From Saccopteryx bilineata (lineage: Eukaryota > Chordata > Mammalia > Chiroptera > Emballonuridae), in assembly GCF_036850765.1 (NCBI RefSeq), contig NC_089495.1, positions 201,501,847 to 201,565,846 of the forward strand: a stretch of DNA of 64,000 bases. The letters run 5' to 3'. Position numbers and translations under genes: made by a program. The notes below the pieces were generated by a model that saw nothing but the letters and a program-made list of their open reading frames with translations, did not search any database and was not told where the DNA came from. Shown here one piece after another: positions 22,546 to 33,554 of this stretch (position 1 is the first letter of the stretch; every line of letters starts with the position of its first letter).

Positions 22546-23975
22546 TGTCCGGTTGGTCATTACAGCAACAACTGTGGGTGGCCCACCCATATCTCCTGTG
22601 ATCTCTTCACTGTGGTGCCCTGTAAGCTGTCACTATCTGCATTCCTGTAGGGGGCTGGAGGGGCTTCTTCTAGCAGCTGAGCCTCCTCTGCTCACAGGTG
22701 GCCATGGCCTGACCTGGCTGCGGCTCTCAACCAGGTGGGACAATTGAGGGGTGGGCTCTACACTGCCACCTGGAGCTGCCTGGTGGGACTGAACTCCAGC
22801 TGCCCTCAGTGGTCACTTGCTTGATAACGCTCCTTCTGTGGGCGGTCTCGCCTTCCCCGCCTTACTGCTCCCTCCCACACTGTGCTGCCCGTTCCCAGAT
22901 GAAGTACTTGCACTTGAATCCTTGTCTTGGGCACGCTCCCGGGGAACCCCTCCTATGACAGTCGCTGAGTCACGGTGATTCTGCCCTTGGTTATACTTCC
23001 GGGGGTTGTCTCCTCTCTGTCCCCTCTGCCTCTGTCGCTCCCGCCCCTCCCCTGGACAGCTCGGGTCCCGGATGCTTTCTTTTCTCCAACACCTTGCTCG
23101 CATTTTTGAGCTGGAAACTTAATTCACTTATTGCCTGACTTCCTTACATCTAATAAATGTGTCATTGGGAAGGCGATATATTTCTTCGAGTACTCGTTTG
23201 GCCGCATCTCACAGATTTCATTTCCCCACACGTTTTTCCTCCCTTTAAAAAAGAATTGAGGTGAAATTCACACAACATAACATCAACCACTTTAAAGCAT
23301 ACAATTCAGTGACACTGTAGTACATTCACAGTGTTGCGTAACCACTACCTCCATCTAGTTCTAAAACGTTCTCTTACCCACTAAGCAGTCACTGCCTGTT
23401 CCCTCCTCCTTCCAGCCCCTGGCAACCACCAGTCTGCTTTCTGTTTCTATAGACGCACCTAGTTCCCATGGGTCTTGTTTTCATTGCCACTTTAACTATT
23501 TGTAAGTGTACAAGTTCAGTGAAATTAATTACATTCATAATGCATGCAGCTACCACCATTACTAATGTGCAAGGTGTGTCCATCAGCCCAAAGAGAAACT
23601 CTGTAACCATTAAGCAGTAACCCCTTATTCTCTCTGCTCCCCAAGTCCCTGGTAATTTCTAATCCACTTTGTGTTTCTATTACTTTGCCTATTCTAAATA
23701 TTGCATAGGTGGGATCACACAACACTTGTTCTTTAGTGTCTGGCTTATTTCACTAAGCACCATGTGTTCAAGGTTCACCCACGCTGCAGCACGGATCAGA
23801 ACTTCACCCCTTTTTATGGCTGAATAATATTCCATTGTTATGTATTGGCACATTTTGTCCATTCATCTACTGATGGGCATTTGGGTGTTCCCACCTTTTG
23901 GCTATTAGGAAGGAATAAGGCTAAAATAAACATTGGCATACAAGTATCTTTGTGAGTCCCTGCTTCTAATTCTTT

Positions 23976-24018
23976 TTTTTTCTTTTTAAAAAAGATTTTA
24001 TTTATTCATTATAGAGAG

Positions 24019-24061
<43 letters not shown>

Positions 24062-24185
24062 GGGGAGGAGCAGGAAGCATTAACTCCCATATGTGCCTTG
24101 ACCAGGCAAGCCCAGGGTTTTGAACCGGCAACCTCAGCATTTCCAGGTTGATGCTTTATCCACTGTGCCACCACAGGTCAGGCAG
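23976..24185 (-). mobile_element. Short bat tRNA-derived SINE (GA-rich tail), in L1
   Basis: Reversed, the head reads gcctgacctgtggtggcaca and the tail is a (GA)n tract at 24016-24060. A perfect 16-bp target-site duplication, ctgcttctaattcttt, lies at 23960-23975 and 24186-24201. Confidence 0.93.
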
Positions 24186-24261
24186 CTGCTTCTAATTCTT
24201 TAGGGTATATACCAAGGTGTAGAATTGCTGAGTCATGTGATAATTTTGTGTTTAATATTTT

Positions 24262-24381
24262 GGCCCTGGCCGGTTGGCTCAGCAGTAGAGCACCTGTCCG
24301 GCATGTGGATGTCCTGGGTTCAATTCCCGGTCAGGGCACACAAGAGAAGTGACCATCTGCTTCTCCACCTCTCTTCCTCCC

Positions 24382-24412
<31 letters not shown>

Positions 24413-24625
24413 CCACTCCCACAGCCATGGCTCAGTTGGTTCACATGAGATGGCCTCGGGTGACCTCCACCTCAGGCATTAAAAAAAATGGCTCGGTTGC
24501 TCGGAGCAATGCCCCAGATGGGCAGAGCATCACCCCCTGGTGGGCATGCTGGGTGGATCCCAGTTGGGGCACATGCAGGAGTCTGCCTCTCTGCCTCCTC
24601 TCCTCTTACTAAAAAATAAAAAAAT
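24262..24625 (+). mobile_element. Long bat tRNA-derived SINE, copy 4, in L1
   Basis: It has the head ggccctggccggttggctca and a diverged body with a (CT)n run at about 24383-24411. The block caccccctggtgggc is at 24531-24545. It appears older than copies 5 and 6. Confidence 0.9.
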
Positions 24626-24671
24626 TATTTTTGAGCTGCCAAACTGTTGTCCACAGTGGCTGCACTATTTT

Positions 24672-24888
24672 TATTTTAAGATTTATTTATTGATTATTTT
24701 ACAGAAAGGAGAGAGGGAGGAACAGAGAGAGACAGAGACAGGAGAGAAGGAGGGGAGAGGAACAGGAAGCATCAACTCATAGTTGCTTCCCATATGTGCC
24801 TTGACCAGGCAAGCCTGGGGTTTCAAACCGGTGACCTCAGCGTTCCAGGTCAACACTTTATCCACTGCGCCACCACAGGCCAGGCAGA
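24672..24888 (-). mobile_element. Short bat tRNA-derived SINE, in L1
   Basis: Reversed head at the right end (caccacaggccaggc) and purine-rich tail at the left. The L1 bases tgcactattt are repeated at 24661 and 24889 as the target-site duplication. Confidence 0.9.
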
Positions 24889-25122
24889 TGCACTATTTTA
24901 CATCCCACCGGCAATGTGTGGGGCTCCAATTTCTCCACATCCTCACCAACACTTGTTATTTTCTTTTCAAAATATACCCATCCTAGTAGGTGTGGCCTAG
25001 CACCTCACTGTGGTTTTGATTTGCACTTCCCTGCTGCTGATGATGTTGAGCATCTTCTGATGAGCTTACTGGTCACTTGTATACCTTCCTTGGAGAAATG
25101 TATATTAAGTCCTTTGCTCATT

Positions 25123-25125
<3 letters not shown>

Positions 25126-25161
<36 letters not shown>

Positions 25162-25521
25162 TTTTTGTATTTTTCTGAAGCTGGAAACGGGGAGGCAGTC
25201 AGACAGACTCCCGCATGCACCCGACCGGGATCCACCCGGCACGCCCACCAGGGGGCGATGCTCTGCCCATCTGGGGCGTTGCTCTGTTGCAACCAGAGCC
25301 ATTCTAGTGCCTGAGGCAGAGGCCATAGAGCCATCCTCAGGGCCCAGGCCAACTTTGCTCCAATGGAGCCTTGGCTGTGGGAGGGGAAGAGAAAGACAAA
25401 GAGGAAGGAGAGGGGGTGGAGAAGCAGATGGGCACTTCTCCTGTGTACCCTGGCCGGGAATCGAACCCGGGACTCCTGCATGTCAGGCCGATGCTGCACC
25501 ACTGAGTCAACCGGCCAGGGC
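25126..25521 (-). mobile_element. Long bat tRNA-derived SINE, copy 5, with expanded tail
   Basis: The minus-strand SINE ends in an (AAAT)n tail seen on the plus strand as (ATTT)n at about 25126-25165. A perfect 16-bp target-site duplication, tcctttgctcatttta, lies at 25110-25125 and 25522-25537. The block gcccaccagggggcg is at 25243-25257. Confidence 0.95.
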
Positions 25522-26319
25522 TCCTTTGCTCATTTTAATTGGGTGATTTGTCATTTCTGGTGTTGTTTTAGGAGTTCCTTATATATTCTAGATATTAAAC
25601 CCTTATCAGATAAATGATTTGCAAGTACTTTCTCCTATTTGGTCCCTAACTGGTTTTTAATAGTTCATGTTTTTCAACATTTCCTGGACCGCCCACTCAC
25701 CTTTTCCTTCCTCATCAGCACTGATGGCCTCCCTTCCCTCCAGCATCCCCTGGCCTGTCAGTTCCTCAAACATGAGTCCCTGTCCCCATAACCTCCCTGT
25801 GGCCAAAGGCTGGTTCTTCTCATCTGAGGGACAGAGGAACGGGCAAGGGCCTGGCGACGGGCAGGTAGGGGATGCCGCTGGTGGGTGCACAGGCCTCCGC
25901 CGCAGGGTGGAGGCACTCACACCTCCCGTCACCAAGAGCCTTGGCTGCTGACAGCGCAGAGCTGGGTACCCGCTAGACTTGCTCTCAGACAGAAGGAGAT
26001 GCCTCACCGAGGTAACGCTCCTCCCTCGGGGGCAGCCTGCGTCCAGGAACTGGGGATGTGTGCAGGCACTAAAGCCTGGCGTGTCTCGCCCAATTCAGAA
26101 CAACCCTCAGGGGCCACCCCAGCTCCAGAGCTCCCCGTGGGATGAGCTGAGGCCTTTGCTCTAACTGCATCTCCTTTCAACTCCTCCCTCTTCCCAAGCC
26201 TGCAACTCACCTGTCACAGGTGTTCCCAAGAGACTCCCCATGCAAACCTCCGAGTGTTTCCTGACCCTGAGGCAGGACTGAACTGGGTTCTACTTTTTTC
26301 CCTCCTTACTGATGTAATT

Positions 26320-26445
26320 ACTCCTCCAAAGCCTCAGTTTCTTTGTCTATAACATGGGGGTGACGACTTTTCCTTTTCAAGGTTATAAGGATTAACTGTG
26401 ATATCCTATAGGAAGCCACTGGCCCCTAGGTGCTCGATAAATAAA
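26320..26445 (+). repeat. MIR (sense, 3' part)
   Basis: It has 'gcctcagtttctttgtctat', 'ttataaggattaactgtgat' and 'ggtgctcgataaataaatat'. Confidence 0.7.
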
Positions 26446-26509
26446 TATCAGTCACACTGCCCTGCTCACCTCACAGTGCTTACTGGGGACAGGCCGAGGC
26501 TTCCAGTGT

Positions 26510-26650
26510 AGGGATACTGCATAGCTTAGTGGACAGTGCCCGTAGCTGGGCCTGGATTCAAATCCTGGCTCTGTTCTTTACTCTGCTCTTTACTGTGACT
26601 TTGGACTGGTCCTTCTCTTGGGGCCTTAGTGTCCGTCTCTAAGAAGTAGG
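26510..26650 (+). repeat. MIR (sense, 5' part)
   Basis: It has 'catagcttagtggacagtgc', 'tggattcaaatcctggctct' and 'actttggactggtccttctc'. Confidence 0.75.
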
Positions 26651-27119
26651 AGGTTTGAGTGACAGTGGCCTGGGTATCCCATCACACTGATTCCCTGAGC
26701 TCTCTTGGTCAATGTTCCTAAAACCCTGGGCGTCAGCCCCTCAGCCACCAACACCCAGGGAGGGCAGGAACCTTACTTTGGGGAAGTCTTAAAATAGGCA
26801 GGACTGGGCCTCGCAGGAAAAGCAGCTGGCGGCCTCGGCTCCCTTTGTCTCTGAGCTATACTTAGGCCCATCCGGGTGCCCATAATTACCTCTCATTAAT
26901 ATAAGCCTCATTGCCCTCATGGAAACATGGAGAAGCGGTAGAGCTGCTGCCTCCCTGGGAGCTCGGCGTGCTCCATGGTTCCTCTGTGTCTGTGGCCACT
27001 CCCGCCATCTGCACAGAGTGGGGCCTTTCCGCCCTGGCCCAGCCCCTCCTGAAGCTGGAGTTGGCCTGTGAGCCTGGGAGAGCTAATTAGGGACAAGGCC
27101 AGGAACAGAACCCAGCATG

Positions 27120-27315
27120 GCTCCTCCTAAAGCAAATCTCACCTGATTGTGTCATTTTGCTAATCTAGAACCTTCTGCGGATCCTCTTTCCACCTCAGTC
27201 CAAACTCCTTGGTGTGGCAGTCAAGACCTGGCTGTTCTAACCCCAAACACCTTTGCAGACGTTACCAATCCCACTTGTTTTCTCCACCGCCCCTCCCTTT
27301 AACCAGCCTAGATGT
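27120..27315 (+). repeat. L2 LINE fragment
   Basis: It has 'cacctgattgtgtcattttg', 'cctctttccacctcagtcca' and 'gcagtcaagacctggctgtt', the L2 stretch with the 'aagtccttaca' region. Confidence 0.6.
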
Positions 27316-27659
27316 CTTATGATTTCCTACTCATAACTTCTGTATTTGGTGCTACTAGAAAGGTTGCATTAACAGAGACAGAGAGTCTAAATGAAGGGAG
27401 GGGATAGTCCTGTTTAATGCTGAGCACTATTGTTAAGAGAAAGACAACTAGAGTGGGTGAGTTGAGTGATGAATGGCCGGAAATAATGTGGGTGGAATGG
27501 CCAAACATTCTGGGATGTTCACAGCAGTCCATGGGGGACTTAGCCACTGCCATACTGAAGGATTGAAATGTAGAAGGGAAGGGATGGGCTCTATGGGGCC
27601 CCTGTTGCTGTCTGGGGTGAGGGAAGGGGAGAGGTAGAGAGAGGCAGGCTGTGTGACAC

Positions 27660-28660
27660 TGCGACTTCATCTCTGGGTACCCGTCCCATGTTTCCCCCAC
27701 ATTTCTTGCCACACCTGCTCCTTCTCTGCTGGCCTTGCTCCTCCGACCTCTAAACATGAGCGGAACTGGGTGCGCTGCTTCTCTCTACAGACTTTTCAGC
27801 TGACCTCATCCAAACTCGTGGCTAAAACATCACCTATATCTGACAACTCCTAAATTTACATCTTCCGCTCGCTCTTGCTCTCAAATACCTGACTCGTATC
27901 TCTAACTGCCTCCTTGACATCCTGCCCTGGATGTCTGACAGGTCCAAAATCAAATGCCTGATCTCCTACCCACCCTGACCTGTTCCTCCCATAGTCTGCC
28001 CACGTCAGCCCATGACAACGTCATCCTCCTGCATGCTCAGGTCAGAGACCTTGGCATCATTCTCGGCTCCTCCTTCTCTTACCTCTCCCACCCCATTCAA
28101 CCACAAGTCCTTCAAAAACAACTTTACCTTGAACATATCCCAGAACCTCACCACATGCATAGCCCTACCAGGGCAGGGGGGCAGGTCCCCATCGCCTCCC
28201 ACCCAGATGACAAGATTCCCACGGCTCTCAGACTGAAAGTCAATCTCCTTCCTCCTCTTCCCCCTTATTGCTTTCCAGACCTCATTTCCTGCCCCTGCTC
28301 TCTCGGGCTTCCGTTCTGTTCCTTGAACAGGGATCATTAACTCCCGTCCTGGGGCTTTTGCTCTTACCAGTACGTCTGCCTGATGCTCTGCGCCCACTCT
28401 CTCCCCCGCCCCCAAACATGCCAGCTGCTCCTGCACTTCGCACAGGGCCTGGAGCACAGGCCACCTCTGCTGGGAGACTGGCCACGGGGCCCCCTCACCG
28501 GCCAGCCCTCTCTGCAGTATCACCTGGACTTATGTCTGGTGGGGCCTGGCCCAGCAGGGATGGGGTCTTTGTCCCTGCTCTGTCACTAGCACCCAGCACA
28601 GGGCCTGGGCACACAGAGGCTCATAAGGCTTTCGCTAAATGAATGAGGCAGGTCTTGGGG
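27660..28660 (+). repeat. L2 LINE, about 1 kb
   Basis: It follows the L2 end of ORF2: 'tctaactgcctccttgacat', 'ccttggcatcattctcggct', 'acctctcccaccccattcaa', 'ccttgaacatatcccagaac' and a 3' end 'cagcacagggcctgggcaca' to 'gctaaatgaatgaggcagg'. It is decayed, with no reverse-transcriptase frame left. Confidence 0.75.
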
Positions 28661-28729
28661 ACGTCTAGAAAGGATGCAGAAAATGAGGCGGTGACTGGGT
28701 GGTCAGTTTTCGGCTCACAGCTAATCACA

Positions 28730-28800
28730 GTGATTCTTTATTGAGCACGTACTTTATACTAGATGCTTCCCATATGTGAGCTCACTGAGTCCTCACTGCG
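28730..28800 (-). repeat. MIR fragment (antisense)
   Basis: It has 'ttattgagcacgtactttat' and 'atatgtgagctcactgagtc'. Confidence 0.6.
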
Positions 28801-28809
28801 GCTCTTCCT

Positions 28810-29325
28810 GGGGGGATGCTGAGTCCAGCGTGGTAGCCAACCACCAACCTGCACCTTGGGGACCCCCACCTCCTAGTACTCGGGTTCCTGCGAACAGCCC
28901 CCATCGGCAGCACAGGCAGGGTTGACTGTGTAACCAACAGGATATTGTGGAAATGACCCAGTGTGACTTCTGAGCTAGGTCAGAGCAGACCGTGCAGCCT
29001 CTGCCTTCTTTTCTTGGCTCACTGGCCCTGGGGACAGGAGCTGCCATGTTGTGAGGACACTCAAGCAGCCCAGAGGAGAGGATTGCATGGGGGAGAAACT
29101 GAGGCCACCTGCTGACAGCCAGCATTCACTTGCCATCCACAGGAGTGCCCACTGTGGAAGCAGAACCTCCAGCCCCAGTTAGGACCTGAGGTGGCTGCAG
29201 CCCTGGCTGATGACCTCATGGGAGACCCTGGGCCACCACCACCGAGGCCGCTCCTGGGTTCCTGCCTCTCAGAAACTGGGGGAGATAACACACGTTTATT
29301 GTTTTAAGGTGCTGCCAAGGTTTAA
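28810..29325 (+). mobile_element. MLT1-like LTR
   Basis: It has 'ggatattgtggaaatgaccc', 'ctgccatgttgtgaggacac', 'caagcagcccagaggagagg' and an end 'attgttttaaggtgctgcca', in the order of MaLR solo LTRs. Diverged. Confidence 0.6.
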
Positions 29326-29329
29326 CATA

Positions 29330-29641
29330 CCGTGTTTCCCCAGGTATAAGACGCACCCTTTTTGGAAAAATTTGGGGTCTATAAACTGGGTGTATCTTAC
29401 ACAGTGGGTTGTGGCATTTCAAATGCCATAGATGGAACTGAGGACGAGGCAATATATGAAGACAGTGATTTGTCATCAGACTCAGATGAGAACAAGCTCA
29501 TGGATGGGACTTTTGACAGTGATGAGGAGTTGTATGAATTTTATGATGAATAAAACTTGAGGACAATAACTTTATGTAATACATTTTTCCCCCAAATCTC
29601 GTGCCCCCAAATTCAGGTGCGTCGATACACGAGTAATATGA
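29330..29641 (+). mobile_element. pogo-like DNA transposon with transposase C-terminal remnant
   Basis: The left end is ccgtgtttccccaggtataa followed by gacgcacc. The right end has ggtgcgtc and a decayed inverse of the same terminus, next to a TA (28-29 of the left flank). The interior reads CGISNAIDGTEDEAIYEDSD and an acidic tail ending LYEFYDE then stop. This resembles the C-terminal end of pogo/Tigger-type transposases (CGISN..DGTED). The catalytic part is missing, so it is non-autonomous. Confidence 0.7.
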
Positions 29642-30369
29642 TGATTTTTACACTCTGCAGGAATAGGTAGCTAACACACCCATGTTAGAGGACAGAAAGC
29701 AGTCCAGACAGCTAATGTCACCTGCTCTAGGCCCCCGAGCCAGTAGTGGGTCAAGTCTGGTGTGAATCAGTCTGACTCCTATGCCCACATTCCACAGCCT
29801 ATCCCGCCAGGCGGAGGTTCCGGGGTCTTTTTCGTCTATGACAGCTCTGTTTATCCTGATGGATTCAAGGTCCAAATCGTTTCCACCCTAAGTCTGTGTC
29901 CATAGCAACTGTTTGACAAGCGTGACATTCAATCAACTGGCTGTTTGGTCAACAAGATAGCAGGCAATGGCTTGAGCAGAAAGCCTGGATTGGGCTGCTT
30001 GGGATGTGTGGCCGGCACTGTCCCCACCTCAGGACCCCTCCTCCGCTTGGAGCTCAATTCCTGGGATGCCTGTCCTGACAGTGAACTCTAAACACTGGGC
30101 CCAGGATGTGGGATCTGCAGCCCCTCTGAGGTGGCAACTGCAGACTTGGGGCTGAGCGACTCAGTGGAGACAAGGCTGCTGTTTACCAGGACTCTCTCAG
30201 ACCATGGCGAATTTAAACCTGCCCGCCTGCCACTGAGGCTCAGAGGTCACACCTCCCCCTCCCCCAGCCCTGCTCAGCATCCGTCTTTGTGTTGCAGACA
30301 CAAAAAGCACAGACGAAAACACAGACCTAGAACCTCAGAACACGGGGACTGCAGAGGCATCCTTCAAAA

Positions 30370-30640
30370 ACCCCGAAGAGAATCAATCTCTTCACCCAGG
30401 TCCCTTAAAGCCCTTCAAGGCCTTCCCTGTCCTCAGGCAAAATGCCAGCCTCCTCATTATTTCTCCAGCAACCCAGCGCTTTCCTGCCACAGGGCCTTTA
30501 CACATGCTGTTCCCTCTACCTGAACGTTCTTCCTTTCAGCTCTTCACATATGCAGTTGCTTCTGTCTATTCCAGTCTCTACTCACACACCCACCTCCCCA
30601 CCTATCCACCTCCGGCCCTCACCTGGGGGCTGCAACCTGA
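30370..30640 (+). repeat. L2 LINE fragment
   Basis: It has 'cacagggcctttacacatgc', 'tgttccctctacctgaacgt' and 'tcttcctttcagctcttcac'. Confidence 0.75.
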
Positions 30641-30714
30641 CACTCCAGGCCTGGCTGTCTTGCTCCAGCCACTCCCCGGGCTCCAGGGAGGATGGGTACA
30701 GCCCTGCCCCTGTA

Positions 30715-30880
30715 GGCAGTGCAGTACGGCGACTAAGAATGTCTGGAATCAGCTTCCTCATGTTTGAATCCGGGTGCTGTGTGACCCTGAGCCAGCTACT
30801 GGACCTGCCCAAGTCCAGTGTCCTCACAGGGTTGTTGGGAGAGATAAACAAGTGAATACACATGGCTCGGCCCGGCATCG
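30715..30880 (+). repeat. MIR (sense)
   Basis: It has 'gcagtgcagtacggcgacta', 'ctgtgtgaccctgagccagc' and 'cacagggttgttgggagaga'. Confidence 0.75.
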
Positions 30881-30934
30881 GCACCTGTGGCTGTCCTCAC
30901 CAATGGGACCCACCCTCAGGCAGACGGCCCCTGT

Positions 30935-31050
30935 TCAGCCACTCAGAAATTCAGATGAGGAAATGGGGTTTGGTCTGGGTGACAGAGTACATTGGTGGCA
31001 GCTGAGATTTGAACCCAGGGCTCTGGACTTTTAGGCCAGTGCTCTCTGGA
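30935..31050 (-). repeat. MIR fragment (antisense)
   Basis: It has 'cagatgaggaaatggggttt', 'agctgagatttgaacccagg' and 'gctctggacttttaggccag'. Confidence 0.6.
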
Positions 31051-31149
31051 GGTCTTAAACCAACAAAAGATGCGTGTGTTACGGGCTGTGGGCACTTTCT
31101 GAGTGGTCCTCACCTCTCCTCATGTCCCCAGAACCCAACTGTCTAGGCC

Positions 31150-31335
31150 TGCTCTAGACATTTAATTAGCCCGAGATAGAATTAAGTGAAAATAAACATT
31201 CAGTTTCTCAGGTGAGGCGCACTAGCCACATTTCCAGGGCTCGATGGCTGCAGCTGGACAGTGGCCACCAGAGGCAACACATATCGCTCCCATCAGCACA
31301 GACAGCCCTGTGGGACAGAACTGCCCTAGAAACTG
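31150..31335. mobile_element. Old hAT-Charlie-type fragment
   Basis: It shares 'gcgcactagccacatttcca' and 'gccctgtgggacagaactgc' with the family seen at 8788-8960. Orientation and name are unsettled. Confidence 0.4.
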
Positions 31336-31879
31336 GATCGCTGCGCATGGTTGTTGCCCACAAAGCTCACATGGGACTGAAGGGGGATAGTGGCGGGTCT
31401 CCGCGCCCTGCAGTCGCCATGGAAACCTCTGTGAAGCCTATGAGCGGTGGAATGTTGCTCAGCCCTGAACCTGTCGTCCTTGGCCAACCCTCTCTTGCTA
31501 CACTGTGCTGAGTGGGCTCAGACCGGGCCGGGACTTGCCCAAGGTCACGGAGCAGATGGAGGCGGCCAGGGGCTCGGTCTCCTGACTCTGCACTCGCTGC
31601 GCCCCAGCACCCCGCTGTGCAGACCGACAGTCAACAGTGGGCACGCTTGGGAGAGGTGCTGGCCTGCAGAAACGGTGCTGTGCTGGCGAACGAACAAGAG
31701 CCAAAAATCCGCCCTGGAGGGATGGCGGGGGACAGCTGGCCGCAGCTGTCAAGCCCAGGGGACGGCTCCCTGGTCAGCAATGGGACAACTAGAGTGCTGG
31801 GAAGGAGGCAGGGGTAGGGTGCCTCTCCCTGTCCCCTTCCAGCAGGGTCTGGAGGGATCTCAGTAACCCCCAGGACTTG

Positions 31880-32195
31880 GACCCTACGTCCTGGCTGACT
31901 CCACATGTGGCCTCAGGCAAGTCACCTCCCCCATCTGTTTTCTCACTTGGAAAATGGAGATGATTATCCCAACCCAGTGGGGCCCTTGCGAGGGGCGGGT
32001 GGGCGAGCTGGATGGGAGAGCGTGTGCTCACCCGTGGCGCTAGCTAGAGGCGGGAGATAACAGGTGTTGGGACCCCTGTGACCTGGGACAGAATTCAGCT
32101 CCACCTCCTCCCAGCGCTGTGACCCTCTGCAGGTCAGCCGGCCTCTCTGAGCCTCGGTTTTCTCACCTGGGAAGTACGGACAAGATATGTCACTT
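31880..32195 (+). repeat. Two MIR fragments
   Basis: The first (31885-31985) has 'caggcaagtcacctccccca' and 'acttggaaaatggagatgat'. The second (about 32085-32195) has 'agcgctgtgaccctctgcag' and 'gagcctcggttttctcacct'. Confidence 0.6.
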
Positions 32196-32329
32196 GCCGT
32201 ACACAGAGAGGGAATGTCGTTCAGCCCCAAGGAAACAAAGCGCTGGGACCGCGTGGACGAACCCCGCAGACACTGCCCTAGGCAGAGGCCGCCGCCACGA
32301 GAGCTCACACATTGCGGGGCTCCATTGAC

Positions 32330-32575
32330 ACGAGACGCCCAGAACGATTCAGTTCGTAGAGACAGAGAGCAGGTCAGGGGTTGCCAGGGGCTGGCAGGAA
32401 GAGGGAGTGAGGAGCGATTTCTCTAATGGGTACAAGATCTCTCTGCGAGGGGTGATGAAAGGGTTCTAGGAATAGTGGGATGCTTATGTATTCAATGCCA
32501 CTGAATGATAAGACACTCTTAAGGGTTAAGGTGGCACATTTCGTGTGTCTCCTACCACAATTTAAAAATTAGGGG
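32330..32575 (+). mobile_element. L1M 3'UTR fragment (sense)
   Basis: It has 'gttcgtagagacagagagca', 'aggggttgccaggggctggc', 'tctctaatgggtacaagatc', 'gggtgatgaaagggttctag' and 'caatgccactgaatgataag'. Confidence 0.75.
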
Positions 32576-32689
32576 TTTTCACTTGTAGGGTGATTGTGAA
32601 CTTCAGCGGGTGTGTCTGGTAGGTGCTCCATAAAGAGGAGCTGTGGTTGTTACAGGGACCCCAAAAGGCTTTCCAGACCTTTCCAAAGC

Positions 32690-32785
32690 TCATTTACCAA
32701 GCGCTTCCTACTTGATATGAATTGTTTCATCGAGTCCTCAGATCAGCCCTGTAAAGGGCATCCCATCCTTAGGCCCCTTGAACAG
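32690..32785 (-). repeat. MIR fragment (antisense)
   Basis: It has 'accaagcgcttcctacttga', 'ttgtttcatcgagtcctcag' and 'ccctgtaaagggcatcccat'. Confidence 0.55.
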
Positions 32786-33159
32786 AGGACGGACGAAGGC
32801 ACCCTGCCTCCAGCCACCGCCCCGAGCATACAGGCAACAGTGTCCCGTCTGCCACCACCTCGTGAGAACCCCGAGCTTGGGCTGTGCTCAGGGGACACAA
32901 TCTCTGCCTGCCTGCTCGCCACGACCTTCCCGGGAGAGGAATATTACAGGAAGGTCGTCCAGGGGACACACTGTCCTGCTCTCCGGCCTCAGAGCTCTGA
33001 CTGTGGGGCAGGCAGGCCCCCGAGGTCACCTGCCTCAGCCTGTTTCATTCTGGCTCCGCAGAGGGATCATCCTGGAAGGGGGTGTTGGCAAACGACAGAA
33101 CAAAATGGTCAGGATGCAGCAGTTGCCAGCACATTTAATTCAATTCCTCCAACGTTAAC

Positions 33160-33545
33160 GGGGCCTGCTCTGTGACTCAGACAGTTCCAGCCCTTAAAGA
33201 ACAGGCAGCCAAGAGCAGGAGGGAGAAATAGACACGGCAATTAGACAACGCACAAAAATAAATTCCAGGAAGCGTCGAAGCCGGGGTGTGTGGCCCAGTG
33301 AAAGGAGGGGTTACTACTTACTGGGGAAGGCTCCGTGGAGGAGGTGGCATTTCAGCCAACTGTCTGAGAACAAGGAAGATTCCAACAGATGAAGGTGCGG
33401 GGAAGGGCACTTCATAAAGGGAAAAGCACACACAAATCGTGGTCAGAGGTGAGAGGTCGAGGCAGTAAGTTGTCTCTGTAGTGAGGTGAAAGCTTTGACG
33501 GAGGTGGGGAACAGATGTCCAGGGTCAGATCAGGGAGGTGACACC
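33160..33545 (-). repeat. L2 LINE 3' part (antisense)
   Basis: It has 'ccagcccttaaagaacaggc', 'aaggctccgtggaggaggtg' and 'gcatttcagccaactgtctg', the reversed L2 3' region. Confidence 0.6.
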
Positions 33546-33554
33546 CTAGGGAAG

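Larger units (their letters stand above)
23240..25685 (-). mobile_element. Old L1 3' end (antisense), split by four SINEs
   Basis: The plus strand reads L1 backwards. It starts with the 3'UTR (attgaggtgaaattcacaca), then 'ggctgaataatattccattg' and 'ccattcatctactgatgggc' (reverse of the ORF2 end), then 'cctcaccaacacttgttatt', and ends with 'ttaaacccttatcagataaa'. SINEs at 23976-24185, 24262-24625, 24672-24888 and 25126-25521 interrupt it, each leaving the L1 continuous across the gap. It has no usable frame. Confidence 0.85.

Noticed and set aside
24016..24060. Independent (GA)n microsatellite
   Set aside because: It is the tail of the minus-strand short SINE, not a separate locus.
32612..33175. 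187-codon plus-strand frame
   Set aside because: It overlaps a reversed MIR, has no recognisable motif and no splice or promoter context.
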